A stretch of 64,000 bases of DNA from Gammaproteobacteria bacterium (GCA_030431985.1 JAUIIB010000002.1:62001-126000); one strand, 5' to 3'. Positions 27,026 through 37,900 are shown, counted from the stretch's first letter. Notes: a model not told the origin generated them from the letters alone. Numbers and translations are program-made.

Positions 27026-27700
27026 TTACGGTAATGTTATGGTAATACAACCGCCGCCGTTGACACCCTCGTTAGTTATAACAATATTGCCCTTTTTCCC
27101 ATGATTTTGATGAAGTGCTGTAGCTACGCCTACAAAGTATAAGCCGAGTCCTGTACTGCCCGATTTAAAGCTGAAGCTTTTTTGCTGATTGGTGGAAAGT
27201 GACAACATATCTTTTGGATAGCCTGGACCATCATCTTTAATTTGAATGACAAGCGATTGACCATCGATTTTAGCGGTGATTTCAACCACCGAATGAGTAT
27301 GTTGGTATAGGTTATACAAAATATTGCCGAGGGCACCGCTCATAAGTTCATCATCGAGGTACCAATAGAGATCTGTTTCGCAATTAACTGTAAGTGCAAT
27401 TTGTTTTTGGGCGAACAGTTGATGGTAGTGTTCGGCCGACGTTTCAATAAATGCCTGGATGTTAGTCTCTACAGTATATGGAAAATATTGAGACTGCTTG
27501 ATGCGGTATAGGACCAAAAGTTGAATCAAATCAGCGTTAAAATGTTGGCTTTGAAGTTGTAATTGTTCCAGTTCTATTCTACTTTCATCATCAGTCGTTG
27601 TTTTGCTTATTTTATCTATTTTGTTGATGAGAAATCCAAGCGTATTTTTAATGTCGTGAATACGACTTGCTAATAAAGTTGAGAAATCAATTGAATTCAT
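27026..27700 (-). CDS. Soluble histidine kinase without sensor domain
   Basis: A 224-residue histidine kinase stripped to its core. The phosphoacceptor box R-I-H-D-I-K-N-T-L-G begins near residue 13, with H15 the likely site. The ATPase domain has the N box (L-G-N-I-L-Y-N-L), G1 (D-D-G-P-G-Y-P) and G2 (G-S-T-G-L-G-L-Y). There is no signal peptide, membrane segment or PAS/GAF domain, so any input must come from a partner protein. It lies 20 bp downstream of the REC-TPR gene, its probable partner. Confidence 0.85.
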   Translation of the reverse strand: MNSIDFSTLLASRIHDIKNTLGFLINKIDKISKTTTDDESRIELEQLQLQSQHFNADLIQLLVLYRIKQSQYFPYTVETNIQAFIETSAEHYHQLFAQKQIALTVNCETDLYWYLDDELMSGALGNILYNLYQHTHSVVEITAKIDGQSLVIQIKDDGPGYPKDMLSLSTNQQKSFSFKSGSTGLGLYFVGVATALHQNHGKKGNIVITNEGVNGGGCITITLP

Positions 27701-27720
27701 GATTTGGATACGGCATTTTT

Positions 27721-29340
27721 TCAGGCTGCTTTGTTGCCAAATTCTTCGGCCAGCTTGATTAATTGAAAGTATTTCTGATTTTGTGGATCAATTTTATGGC
27801 CCTGTTCCAAAAAATGCCTCGATAACGGCAAATATTTGCTGACATCGCCCGTCGCCTTCATTTGTCTGATCATAGAATAAGCGGCATTAAAATTGATTGT
27901 GGCGTTGTTAGGCATACCTTTGGCTGCTTGTACAAAAAAATCAATAGATTGTTCGAGCTTTCCTTCCTGAGCCAGTTTAACACCCTCGTTATTAATCTTG
28001 ACGATCTCTTGTTTGGAACTTTGAATGAGAGCGCTGCCTTCTTCAAGCTTTCCGGCTTGTTGATACAATTTTTTTACCTGATCGAGTAATTGTTCATTAT
28101 CAAAATGATTATTGACCAGTTGTTTGACGACTTTGTTTGCCAGCTCCGGTTTATCGAGTGTGAGGCAGGTTTGTGTAAGCTCCAGAGCAACTTCCGGATT
28201 AAGGGTCGAAGCCTGCGTGTCAATAACACTGAAAGCAGTGTCTAAATCCTGCTGGCATTTGTCTAATTGATTGGTTTCACGGTAAACGATTGAGCTGGCA
28301 AGCGCAGTGTGAAAACGATTTTCATCAGACTGTTTAAAGTTTTTTTTGATTCTGTTGATGGATTTTATAGCTTCTTCGGTTTTACCCTGATAGACCATCG
28401 ATTTTGCCAAGCCTCCAACATCAGCTAAACTACCGAAACATGAAAATCTACCCTCGGCAATTGCATTTTCATAGGCCTTCTCGGCAACCTCATGTGAGCC
28501 GTTTTGCAGTGCAATCGTAGCGAGTTTTCGTTGTCTTCGGGCTGATTTTGGTGACTTTTCTATAGCCTGCGTAAGAATGGTTTGACAATATTCTAATTCA
28601 CCCATTTTTTCAAGCGTACCCGCCAATCCGTCAAGTGCAGCAATATAATCCGGACACTCTTCGATCAATGACTCAAATTGTATTTTAGCTTTTTCATAAT
28701 TACCTTGTTGATACAAAACTTGCCCAAGTGCCAGTCTCGCCCATGGAATACCGCGTTTTTTGAGAATATCCTGATAAAGCTGTTCAGCATCATCAAGACG
28801 GCCGAGCTTGACAAGCAACTCCCCTTGGGTTCGTAGCAAGTCTGTTTGTCCATTGGGATTTTCCTGTAACTTTTGTTCACATAGCGCAATTGCTTTTGAA
28901 TAATTTTTGTCGTTAATTGCAGTGGAAATATTTTTTAATTTGCTTTTCTTATAGATTATCTTTTCCAAGCGGTTGTGAAGTTCTGAGGGGGTGAATGGCT
29001 TTGAAATATAATCGTCAGGTAGGTAATCGATTGCTCCCATGACCATTCTGGATGTGTTTTCTGCAGAAATTATGATGAAAACAGCATCGTAGCTTAATAA
29101 ATTGCGGTGACGGGCTTCTTCGAGTACCTGTTGGCCATCTCTGCCGCTACCTAGCCTGTAATCGCACAACACAAGATCGAATGTGTGTTTCTCCAGTAAC
29201 TCTATTGCATCATTGCCGCTTCGGGCAGCTATGATTTTATCGGGCTGGAGCGGCATTAGCATTTCGCGCACAAGCGTTCGCATATTTTCAAAATCATCGA
29301 CAATTAAGATGGATTTTTCCTTTAAGTTCCAGATAGCCAT
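27721..29340 (-). CDS. Response regulator with TPR output domain
   Basis: A 539-residue protein: an N-terminal receiver domain (about 10-130) with V-D-D, the phosphoacceptor in L-C-D-Y-R-L-G and K-P-F, followed by about ten TPR-like helical repeats to the C-terminus. There is no DNA-binding or enzymatic output domain, so the response is probably a protein-protein interaction. It is the first gene of a two-gene unit with the sensorless kinase. The pair is divergent from the TonB2-type cluster across about 300 bp. No family name is established that I can recall. Confidence 0.88.
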   Translation of the reverse strand: MAIWNLKEKSILIVDDFENMRTLVREMLMPLQPDKIIAARSGNDAIELLEKHTFDLVLCDYRLGSGRDGQQVLEEARHRNLLSYDAVFIIISAENTSRMVMGAIDYLPDDYISKPFTPSELHNRLEKIIYKKSKLKNISTAINDKNYSKAIALCEQKLQENPNGQTDLLRTQGELLVKLGRLDDAEQLYQDILKKRGIPWARLALGQVLYQQGNYEKAKIQFESLIEECPDYIAALDGLAGTLEKMGELEYCQTILTQAIEKSPKSARRQRKLATIALQNGSHEVAEKAYENAIAEGRFSCFGSLADVGGLAKSMVYQGKTEEAIKSINRIKKNFKQSDENRFHTALASSIVYRETNQLDKCQQDLDTAFSVIDTQASTLNPEVALELTQTCLTLDKPELANKVVKQLVNNHFDNEQLLDQVKKLYQQAGKLEEGSALIQSSKQEIVKINNEGVKLAQEGKLEQSIDFFVQAAKGMPNNATINFNAAYSMIRQMKATGDVSKYLPLSRHFLEQGHKIDPQNQKYFQLIKLAEEFGNKAA

Positions 29341-29639
29341 AAGCAGGGTTATTTAGTTTTGAATTGATATTTCAGTTTCATTCTCAGTGAATGTTTATCG
29401 GCTGCACACTTATTTTCTTAATTTTCTGTCATTAACAGATTTGTAATTATTTTATTGGTGAGCTGCTTCGCCTAAATTTTTCTTATGTGAGAAGCCTAAA
29501 TTTAATTTCATCGAAGTGTCATAAAAGTGAAATATTTGCCCAGTAGCATTCTTCTTTATATCTGCGGCGGGTTAAAAGATTTATACAAAAGGTTTTTGAT
29601 CGCAATGCAGGCCAATCAAAACTAAATAATGGAATTAAA
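29341..29639. promoter_or_regulatory. Divergent promoter region with direct repeats
   Basis: About 300 bp between the REC-TPR gene and the TonB2-type cluster. A 10-base direct repeat, GCCTAAATTT, occurs at 29470-29479 and 29494-29503, 24 bp apart, in otherwise AT-rich sequence. Such phasing could mark an operator. A single Pho-like half site (29426-29432) is present but not a full box. No gene seen. Confidence 0.35.
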
Positions 29640-30413
29640 TTGAGATATTTGCGGCACATTACGTTACGTAGAACACTGTTAATGAGTTTGCTTTGGCTGG
29701 TTCCTGCAATCAATGTCAAAGCCGACAACATCGAAAATTTGGCGCGCTCATTAGCCAAACTTCGTGGTGAAGTCGAGATGATACAGACGGAGCTCGATGC
29801 TGAAAAAGAAAAGCACGCCAGTAAGATTGCCTCATTATCGTCGCAGCTTGCAGATTTAAGCGTCGAAGAAAGAAGGCAAAAAACAGCGATTGAAAAACTA
29901 GAACATACGCTCGATCAATTGTCGGAAGTATCTCAAAAGGCAGAACAATCGGGCGAGAAACTTAAACCTGCTTTGCTTGCTGCGCTAGCGAATTATAAGC
30001 ATTACGTTTTTTCCGGATTTCCTTTCAAGAGAGACGATCGTATTGCAGCGATCGAGACATTGGAAGAAAACATCATCAATCAGCAGGTTGATCCCAATAA
30101 AGCAGTTAATCAAACTTGGGCACTTATTGAAGATGAGATTCGTTTGAGTAAAGAAAATGGTTTATATCAACAAACCATTTCTTTAGAAGGCGAGAAAATA
30201 CTTGCAGATGTGGCAAAGCTCGGAACGGTATTCCTGTTTTTTCAAACACGTGATAACAGAGCGGGAATGGCAAAGCAGGCCGAGACGGGTGAGTGGAAAT
30301 TCGAGGTAACAGATGCTTCCGGCGATATTGAGCAGATTGCGTTGCTATTTGATTCATTGAAAAAACAAATTCGCCAAGGTTATTTTGAATTACCTAATCC
30401 ATTGAAAAAATGA
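29640..30413 (+). CDS. DUF3450 periplasmic coiled-coil protein of TonB2-type cluster
   Basis: A 257-residue secreted protein: signal peptide cleaved near V-K-A, then a long coiled coil (about 30-115) and a globular C-terminal half. This is the DUF3450 layout, and such genes usually sit directly before ttpC/exbB in TonB2 systems. The TTG start at 29640 is preferred because it supplies the basic n-region (R-Y-L-R-H-I-T-L-R-R) that the ATG at 29682 would lose. Its TGA overlaps the ttpC ATG (ATGA), so translation is coupled. Role in the system is not known. Confidence 0.85.
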   Translation: MRYLRHITLRRTLLMSLLWLVPAINVKADNIENLARSLAKLRGEVEMIQTELDAEKEKHASKIASLSSQLADLSVEERRQKTAIEKLEHTLDQLSEVSQKAEQSGEKLKPALLAALANYKHYVFSGFPFKRDDRIAAIETLEENIINQQVDPNKAVNQTWALIEDEIRLSKENGLYQQTISLEGEKILADVAKLGTVFLFFQTRDNRAGMAKQAETGEWKFEVTDASGDIEQIALLFDSLKKQIRQGYFELPNPLKK

Positions 30414-31945
30414 ATAATAAACTACTCACTTCTTTATTTGCGATACTATTTTTTTTGAGTATCGTACTTCCTGCTACGGTACACGCAGAAGCAGCAAGCG
30501 AAAATGAAAGATCACAGCCCCAGCGTTCTGCGGCGGTTCCGACTGAAAAAGCGTCGGTAAACGGCAATTCACGACCTGATGCGGCCACCGCTCAACCGCA
30601 AATTGATTTGGAAACGGCCTACAAACGTGAGTATGCTTTTTTAGAGGCGCAAAAGCAGGAGTTGACTAAGCGTTTAAAGCAGTATCGATCAGGTGTCCAA
30701 GGCGAAGAGAAAGCGTTGAGTAATAAAATCAATGCACTCGAACGCAGTTCAATTGAACGTTCCTCCAAAATTGACCAGCTTAATATGCTACTGGCAGAAG
30801 CAGAACGCGAGGAAGCTGCTGCAATTGAGCGAAGCGATGCGTTGGACATTACATACGCACAAGCAGATGCGACATTAAAAAATCATCATATTTCACTGCC
30901 GTCTTCACTGATGGAATTACAAGGCAGCGATTCGACGAAAGTCGGGTATATTTTTGATCAGGCATTTAAATTACTGCGCGATCTCGGATCAATTCAAACA
31001 ACTCAGGGTGATTTCTTTCTTGAAAACGGCCAACAGACACAGGGTCAGATTATTCGTCTGGGTAATATAGCAGCTTATGGAGTGAGTCCAAAAGGAAGTG
31101 GCAGTTTAGTCCCGGCTGGCGGGGGAGACTTTAAGATATGGCGGGAGCCGAGTGCCGATAGTGCAGTAGCATTAAATCAAAACCAACAGCCCGAGACGTT
31201 AAAGTTATTTATTTTTGAATCGCGGACACAAGCTATCGATGAAACGGCGGAAAAGTCAGTATTGGAAGTTATCCACTCAGGCGGCGTTATTGGTTGGTTT
31301 ATTGTAGGACTGGGTGTGCTGACGTTGTTGTTAGTTGGCATTCGTATCCATCTGCTGAGATTAAATAGTACAAGCACCCAGCAAATTTCCGACCGGGTGA
31401 TTCAGCAAGTTGTTGACGGCAACCTAGAGGCGGCTAAAAAAAGCTGCGAAGAGAATTCATCTGCAATAACCCGTGTATTGTCCAATACCTTGCGTCACTT
31501 AAAAGATGACCGTGACCATATGGACAGTGTAGTACATGAAGCCATTTTGCGCGAATCAGGTGTATTAGATCGTTTCGGTTCCGCGATTATGGTTATTGCC
31601 TCAGTTTCACCGCTACTGGGACTACTGGGTACGGTTACCGGGATGATAGCGACATTTGACGTCATTACCGAATTTGGAACCGGTGATCCTAAGTTGTTGT
31701 CTGGTGGTATTTCGATTGCCTTAGTCACGACAAAGCTCGGTTTGATTGTGGCTATTCCGGCGTTATTGGTGGGATCGGTCTTATCAGCCTGGGCTAGGAA
31801 TATTAAACGTGATATGGAATATGCAGCGCTCCGTGTGACTAACGCCTTTCTGGGTAGGTTCGAATCTGAAACTCAATTAAATCAGGAACCGTCAGAAAAT
31901 ATGCATTCGACCTCTGGAACAACGCTATCACCAGCGCTCGGTTAA
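30410..31945 (+). CDS. TtpC-type MotA/TolQ/ExbB proton-channel protein
   Basis: A 511-residue protein. A signal peptide precedes a periplasmic region with a coiled coil (about 65-150), then transmembrane segments begin near residue 288 and lead into the MotA/TolQ/ExbB domain (about 330-480) with S-P-L-L-G-L-L-G-T-V-T-G-M and G-G-I-S-I-A-L-V-T-T. This long two-part layout is that of TtpC, the extra component of Vibrio TonB2 systems. It would help couple proton motive force to TonB together with the ExbB and ExbD that follow. Confidence 0.9.
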   Translation: MNNKLLTSLFAILFFLSIVLPATVHAEAASENERSQPQRSAAVPTEKASVNGNSRPDAATAQPQIDLETAYKREYAFLEAQKQELTKRLKQYRSGVQGEEKALSNKINALERSSIERSSKIDQLNMLLAEAEREEAAAIERSDALDITYAQADATLKNHHISLPSSLMELQGSDSTKVGYIFDQAFKLLRDLGSIQTTQGDFFLENGQQTQGQIIRLGNIAAYGVSPKGSGSLVPAGGGDFKIWREPSADSAVALNQNQQPETLKLFIFESRTQAIDETAEKSVLEVIHSGGVIGWFIVGLGVLTLLLVGIRIHLLRLNSTSTQQISDRVIQQVVDGNLEAAKKSCEENSSAITRVLSNTLRHLKDDRDHMDSVVHEAILRESGVLDRFGSAIMVIASVSPLLGLLGTVTGMIATFDVITEFGTGDPKLLSGGISIALVTTKLGLIVAIPALLVGSVLSAWARNIKRDMEYAALRVTNAFLGRFESETQLNQEPSENMHSTSGTTLSPALG

Positions 31946-31975
31946 ATATTATTTTGAGTCACAACGTATAAAATT

Positions 31976-32590
31976 ATGCATGAATTTGTGCTTCTGGTTA
32001 AAGATTTGTTTAGTGCAGGCGGTTTTGTTATGCCACCGTTACTATTTTGCGCTTTGTTACTCTGGTATGGGCTGGGATATCGATATTGGACATTAAGAAC
32101 GAGCCATTCAAAATCTATTTATGACTTAATGGACAGCTATAGTAAGGGTGCTGGGCAGAATGCAAGCAGTATTATCGAGCTTGCTATTCAGCAAGCTATT
32201 GGATTAAGTAATAAAAATACCAAAAAATTGCGGCGACACATCGACGAATTATTCTATAGTTCTCTGAAAGAAATTAGGAAATTCTCTGTCACGACCAAAA
32301 CAATTGTTGTCATTTCACCGCTGCTGGGTTTGTTAGGAACCGTAGCCGGCATGATTGAAACTTTCGACTCACTGGGGTCGATGTCTTTATTTACACAATC
32401 TGGTGGTATCGCGGGCGGTATCTCTCAAGCACTGGTTTCTACTCAAACAGGATTGGCTGTTGCAATTCCCGGCATGCTTTTTCATAGCATGCTGCATAAA
32501 AAACAACTGAAAATTGAACGGGAACTGCTGCAGATTAAGGAATTACTCTGTACCCGTGCATATGTAAGCGATCAACAACTAACCAACTAA
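31976..32590 (+). CDS. exbB: ExbB-like proton-channel protein
   Basis: A 204-residue MotA/TolQ/ExbB protein with three membrane segments and the pore motif S-P-L-L-G-L-L-G-T-V-A-G-M-I followed by G-I-S-Q-A-L-V-S-T-Q-T-G-L. It is the second channel-type protein in the cluster, after the longer TtpC-like one; having both is normal for TonB2 systems. ExbD follows 22 bp later. Confidence 0.92.
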   Translation: MHEFVLLVKDLFSAGGFVMPPLLFCALLLWYGLGYRYWTLRTSHSKSIYDLMDSYSKGAGQNASSIIELAIQQAIGLSNKNTKKLRRHIDELFYSSLKEIRKFSVTTKTIVVISPLLGLLGTVAGMIETFDSLGSMSLFTQSGGIAGGISQALVSTQTGLAVAIPGMLFHSMLHKKQLKIERELLQIKELLCTRAYVSDQQLTN

Positions 32591-32612
32591 TTATTATAAA
32601 TAAATTATTGTT

Positions 32613-33020
32613 ATGCAATATCACGATGATCCTATAGAGACAGATGCAACCATCGATATTGGTCCAATGATCGATATTGTTTTTATCTTATTGATTTTTT
32701 TTATGGTTACAACGACGTTTGTCAAAGACATGAAACTTGAACTGGAACGACCCAAAGCCAGTAGTGCCGTAGCCGCCTCAAGCAAAGCGATACGTTTGTT
32801 TGTAGACCAGCATGGAGATACATATCTCGACGGCGAACCGGTTCGCATGTGGTTGATACAAAGTAAGCTGCGAGATTTATTAAGTACTTCATCCAGCAAA
32901 GTTGTATTGGTTGTGACGGATGAAGGTGTCCCGGCAGGTAAGTTGGTCGAAGTTGTGGATCAAGCACGTTTGTCCGGGGCTGAAAGTGTTGGTGTGGCGA
33001 CCAAGAAAGAAGCTGGATAA
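32613..33020 (+). CDS. exbD: ExbD-like protein
   Basis: A 135-residue ExbD/TolR protein: short cytoplasmic N-terminus, one membrane helix beginning I-G-P-M-I-D-I-V-F-I-L-L-I-F, with the essential Asp in P-M-I-D, then a periplasmic domain. It completes the ExbB-ExbD proton motor that energises TonB. Located 13 bp before the next gene's first possible start. Confidence 0.93.
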   Translation: MQYHDDPIETDATIDIGPMIDIVFILLIFFMVTTTFVKDMKLELERPKASSAVAASSKAIRLFVDQHGDTYLDGEPVRMWLIQSKLRDLLSTSSSKVVLVVTDEGVPAGKLVEVVDQARLSGAESVGVATKKEAG

Positions 33021-33045
33021 GTTAAATTAGGAGATGGCGATAACA

Positions 33046-33708
33046 ATGAGTACAACAACAAAAACGTCAACTAGACATGTACAGTTCGACAGTAAGCATC
33101 GGGTAGCGGCAGTCTCAATGTTTTTTGGTCCAGTGCTGATTTTTGGACTGATTATAGCGATGAATCAATTGATCGGTAAACTTGATAAAACCCCACCACA
33201 GGAAGTTACTGAGATTAGTATTGTCAAAGAAATCAAAAAGGAACCAAAAAAAGAAATCAAAAAAGTCGAACGTCCACGGCGCATTACTCCCTCACAAGCA
33301 CCTGCACCTTTTAAGGGATTAGATACGGCGTTGTCGGGAATCGACCTGGGACTGTTGGGCTTTAATTCCGGTATGGACGACCTTGACGACTCTTTGATCG
33401 GTGATACCGGTAATGCTGTAATGACAGCCGATTTGGTAGATGTGCCGCCAAAGCCGATATCTCATGGTTCTTTCAAATATCCGCCTACGGCAAAAAAGAA
33501 CGGTATCAAAGGTTATGTAGTGTTATCGATACTTGTGAGTGAAAAGGGGGCAGTGGATCAGGCTCAGGTTCTTGAATCCAACCCATCTGGTGTGTTCGAT
33601 GCAGCGGCATTACAGGGTATACGTTCCTGGCAATTTGAACCAGCCAAATATCAGGGTGATGTTGTTAGAGTATGGGCAAAGCAAAGAATTCGGTTTGACC
33701 TTTCCTGA
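33046..33708 (+). CDS. tonB: TonB-family energy transducer
   Basis: A 220-residue TonB protein: one N-terminal membrane helix (about 24-42), a short Lys/Glu/Pro-rich periplasmic spacer (K-E-I-K-K-E-P-K-K-E-I-K-K) and a C-terminal TonB domain with Y-P-P-T-A-K-K-N-G-I-K-G-Y-V and S-W-Q-F-E-P. AGGAG abuts the first ATG (33034), so the ATG at 33046 is the better start. The spacer is shorter than in classical TonB, as in TonB2 proteins. It would contact the receptor encoded at the end of this cluster. Confidence 0.92.
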   Translation: MSTTTKTSTRHVQFDSKHRVAAVSMFFGPVLIFGLIIAMNQLIGKLDKTPPQEVTEISIVKEIKKEPKKEIKKVERPRRITPSQAPAPFKGLDTALSGIDLGLLGFNSGMDDLDDSLIGDTGNAVMTADLVDVPPKPISHGSFKYPPTAKKNGIKGYVVLSILVSEKGAVDQAQVLESNPSGVFDAAALQGIRSWQFEPAKYQGDVVRVWAKQRIRFDLS

Positions 33709-33736
33709 TCTGGCTTAATTTGCACTGAATACCGTC

Positions 33737-34897
33737 ATGTTATCAATAATTCGCAATATATGTTTGCTAAGTGTGGTGCTGTTAATGATTAGCCCATTTG
33801 GAAACTGTATAGCGAAAGAAGACAACTCGCAGACAGATTTTCTGGAGTTAGCCGCGGTTATGCTCAAGGATGGTCATAATGATCGGGCGTTATTTGCGCT
33901 GCAAAGCGTGGATCTGGATGATGAAAATACTGATTTAGCACGATTTTATACGCTTCAAGGTCTTGCTTATCTGGGTTTAAATGATTTTTTTGCGGCCAAA
34001 GACAGTTTGTTATTGGCTATTAAAAATGGGCAAACGGAGTCTGTCATTTATGTTTATTTGGCGCAAGCCAATTATTCACTCAAAGATTATCAGGGTGCCA
34101 TCGAGGCGATTGAGCGTTCAGGTCCGCATGCTAAAAAAGCGAATTGGATTACACTGAAAGCCCAGGCATACTGGCATTTAGAAAAGCCAGGAGAGGCCAT
34201 CAGGACACTGAATGAAGGACAGCGCCTTTATCCACAGGAATACAGTTTTCTTAGACGGAAAGTATTTTATTTTGTTGAGTTGCAGTTATTCCATGAAGCG
34301 GTTGAATTGGGCAGGCAATATCTTGCTTTATCACATGCAACAGCAGAAGATTATATTGCTATTGGCAATGCATTGCGGCTTAGCAAGCAGTATCAGGAAG
34401 CACTTGATGTACTTGAAATTGCACGGTTGCAGTTCCCAAATCATGAAACTGTAGCAAAATTGCTGGCGCATACATATCTTGACCAAGGTCAGCTTAATTC
34501 AGCGGCATTCATACTCGAGCAGGCGGCTTTACTAAATCCGGAACTGCTATCGGAAGCAGCAGAAATCTATCGCCGCGCCAATCGATTTCATAAGGCACTA
34601 ATGCTTAATGAAGGCATCTATGATCAAGAAATTAAACTCAAGCAACGCCTTTCTATTTTGCTCGCATTGAAACACTATGAACGTGCAGCAAATATGGAAT
34701 CGAGTCTATACCGTGTAGGACTACTGAAAGATCAACATGTACGTTATGCACTTGCATATGCGTACTTCTCAAGCGGCCGCTTTATGCAGGCCGGTCAGCA
34801 CCTGGATCATTTGTCAGAAAGCGAATTATTTAGAAAAGGTGTGGAGTTACGTCGTCTCATGCAGGTGTGTAAAGAGGAACCGTGGAAATGCATGTAA
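33737..34897 (+). CDS. Periplasmic TPR protein of TonB2-type cluster
   Basis: A 386-residue exported protein: a signal peptide (about 1-27) then about nine TPR-like helical pairs over most of the length (for example G-L-A-Y-L-G-L-N-D-F-F-A-A-K and A-D-N-A-type turns). TPR proteins commonly follow tonB in TonB2 operons and may bridge TonB and the receptor, but no function is proven. It lies 28 bp after tonB and 71 bp before the receptor gene. Confidence 0.85.
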   Translation: MLSIIRNICLLSVVLLMISPFGNCIAKEDNSQTDFLELAAVMLKDGHNDRALFALQSVDLDDENTDLARFYTLQGLAYLGLNDFFAAKDSLLLAIKNGQTESVIYVYLAQANYSLKDYQGAIEAIERSGPHAKKANWITLKAQAYWHLEKPGEAIRTLNEGQRLYPQEYSFLRRKVFYFVELQLFHEAVELGRQYLALSHATAEDYIAIGNALRLSKQYQEALDVLEIARLQFPNHETVAKLLAHTYLDQGQLNSAAFILEQAALLNPELLSEAAEIYRRANRFHKALMLNEGIYDQEIKLKQRLSILLALKHYERAANMESSLYRVGLLKDQHVRYALAYAYFSSGRFMQAGQHLDHLSESELFRKGVELRRLMQVCKEEPWKCM

Positions 34898-34968
34898 CTG
34901 ACGGCATATCCCTTAGTGCGTTGTATTTGATTAGCGCTTAATGAGCATTACTGGGCGCATTTCCCAAA

Positions 34969-37900
34969 ATGACTGAGAATAAAATAAAAAAAGGTCTTGC
35001 CAATCTGGTTGTATCTATTGCTGCCGCTTTGTTTTGTACCGGTATATTCGGTCAAACCGAAGAACAACAGCTTGCGGAATTTTCAATTCATCTGTTTCAG
35101 GATGGATTGCCCGTTGCCGGTGCCGAATTAAATATTCTGAGTATGGATCATAGTGGATCCGGTAAACAATTAATAGAAGATTTACCTGTGTATAAATGGG
35201 GCGCCGGTGACGAAACTGCAATTAAAACAAATGAAGGCGGTAGTATTGCCGCAAAATTGCCACCTGGCAATTACCATATGAATCTGGTATCGGACGGACA
35301 GTCGTTTGATTTTGATTTGTCACTGCAACCTGACGAGAATGTTCAGATCTTATTAACTTTTTTTCCAGACGGACGTGAACCGTTACTTAATATTGAAAGT
35401 TCGGTTTCTGGTACACAGGCGGGCAGCGCACTTAGTGAAAAACCACAAGTTGAGGGTGACGGTATCATCAGAGTGCAAGTACTTTCGGCAGAAACTAAAA
35501 AGCCTGTAAAAGATGCTCAAATCTTTGTCAGCGGTCTGCGGCAACAACTACGGACCGACGAAAAAGGCAATTTGGAAGCGGAAATTCCAGTTGGAAACTA
35601 CAGTGTATCACTATTGCATCCTGCATATAGCAGTCAAACACAAGATGAAGTGGAAATTGCCTTGAACCAAACCACTGAACTGTCGTTCAATTTAACTCCG
35701 GCGGGTGTTGAACTGGCTGAATATGTGGTTCTGGAACCTCACTTGGCAGGTACACTGGCTTCCGTAATCGCAGAACAGAAAACCTCTGCAGAGGTAACAA
35801 CTGTATTAGGGGCCGAACAATTCAGCCGCGGTGGTGACTCGGACGTAGCCAGTGCTCTTAGAAGAGCCTCAGGATTAACGCTGGTTGGCGGTCAATTTAT
35901 TTTTATACGCGGTCTTGGAGAACGGTTTTCCTCAACACTGGTTAACGGTGCCGCAGTTCCAAGCCCAGATGCAACACGCCGCGTTGTACCGCTTGATCTG
36001 TTCCCCACTAATTTTTTAGAAAGTGTACTGGTACAAAAAACCTATTCGGCTGACCGCCCCGGAGAATTTGCAGGAGGCACCTTGGAAATGCGCACGCGTG
36101 GTATACCGGATGAGTTTTTCTTTAATTTTACCGCGAGTACCGGATTCAACGACAATGCCAGTTTTTCAGATGGATTGACTTATAAAGGTGGCGGTATTGA
36201 TTTCCTGAGTTTTGACGATGGCGCCCGAGATATGCCTGGCTCAATTGCCGCCGCAATTGCTGACGGCGGTTCTATTCAACCGCAAACTGCATTTAACCCG
36301 GACGGGTTTACGCCCGCTCAGATCGAAACATTTGGTGAAGACCTATCGGGTGTATGGGATGTGTCTGAAAAAACGCCGGGGCCGGACAGTGGGTTTGATG
36401 TAGCCACGGGTAACGTGTTTGATATTGGTGATTTCAGGACAGGGTTTGTAGCAGCAGGTAGCTGGAATCAAAAATTTAGAAAACAGAATGAAATTAATCG
36501 AGAATTTACACCGACAACTACCGACGATAGTCTGCGTTTAATTCAGGATTTCGATACCAGGAGGTCGTTGCGAATGACGGAGCTTAACGGTTATTTGGCA
36601 GCGGATTTGGAATATAAAGATAATCATCGTATTTTCTCAAAAACCATGTTTCTGCGTCAGGCACGGGATGAAGCGCGCATCAGCCAGGGGTTTACTGATG
36701 CAGAAGTCACCGACATCCGCCGGACCAAATTGCGGTTTTTTTCTAACCAGCTCTTCATGCAACAGGTAGGTGGCGATCACAAGTTTGATTGGGCCAACGA
36801 TTTGTCCGTTCATTGGCTGTATACCAATGCGACAGCTAAGCGGAATGAGCCCAAGACGCGTGACTATCGCTTTGATGAATTGAATGATGGCTCCTTTGCA
36901 TTCTCCCGTCGGGCAGACAGTAACCAGATTTTTTTCGCTGATCTTATTGATGAAGACGAAAGCTGGCGTGTGGATACCGAATTACCGCTGGAATTTACGC
37001 CTGAATATAAAATGAAGTTAAAAGGCGGCTTTATCCATCAGAAAAAAACGCGAGAATCAAGCATTAACCGCTTTGCATTTTTTCCTGTTGGCCCGATTGG
37101 CACGGATCCTGCAATTCTTGGTTTATCGTCGTTAGAATCGATTCTTCAACCCTCTAACATTGGCCCTAATGGTTTCCAGCTTCGCGATACCACACGACCA
37201 ACAGACAGTTATAATGCGTCACAGAAGCTGTTTTCTTATTATGGAAAAATGGATTTTTCTATCTATGACCGGTTCAATATTACCGGTGGTGCACGATGGG
37301 AACAGAATAACCAATTTGTAGAAACGTTCCAGAACGTTGCCAATTCGAATCAATCGGTTACCAGTGAAATCGACCGTACTGATATGCTGCCATCCGTAAC
37401 GGCAACCTGGTATGTTTCGGACAAGCAGCAGTTGCGGGCCGGTTTCAGCCAGACTATATCCAGGCCTGATTTCAGGGAATTATCTCCCGCGCCTTTTACT
37501 GATCTGAATACTAATCAGGAAACCACCGGTAATCCGGATTTGCAGCAGACGGACATTACTAATTTTGATGTGCGCTGGGAGTATTATTTGTCGCCCAACG
37601 AAAATCTTTTAGCCAGTTTTTTCTGGAAAGATTTAACGCGCCCTATTGAATTAGTGACGTTACCGGGAACGGCAGGGCTGCAAACTTATCAGAATGCCGA
37701 TAAAGCAAAGGTATTTGGGTTCGAAGTGGAAATGCTTAAAGAGCTCGGTTTTATCCATCCATGGCTGGAAAATTTTTATGCCGGCGGCAACTATACCTGG
37801 TCAGATTCCAATGTAAAACTGAACGCGGAAAACCTCGGTGCGCAGACGACCAATAACCGTCCTTTACAGGGGCATTCCTCGCAAATTTTCAACTTCCAGC

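Noticed and set aside
29426-29432. Second Pho box near the TonB2-type cluster
   Set aside because: Only one CTGTCAT half site; the adjacent 11 bases do not match.
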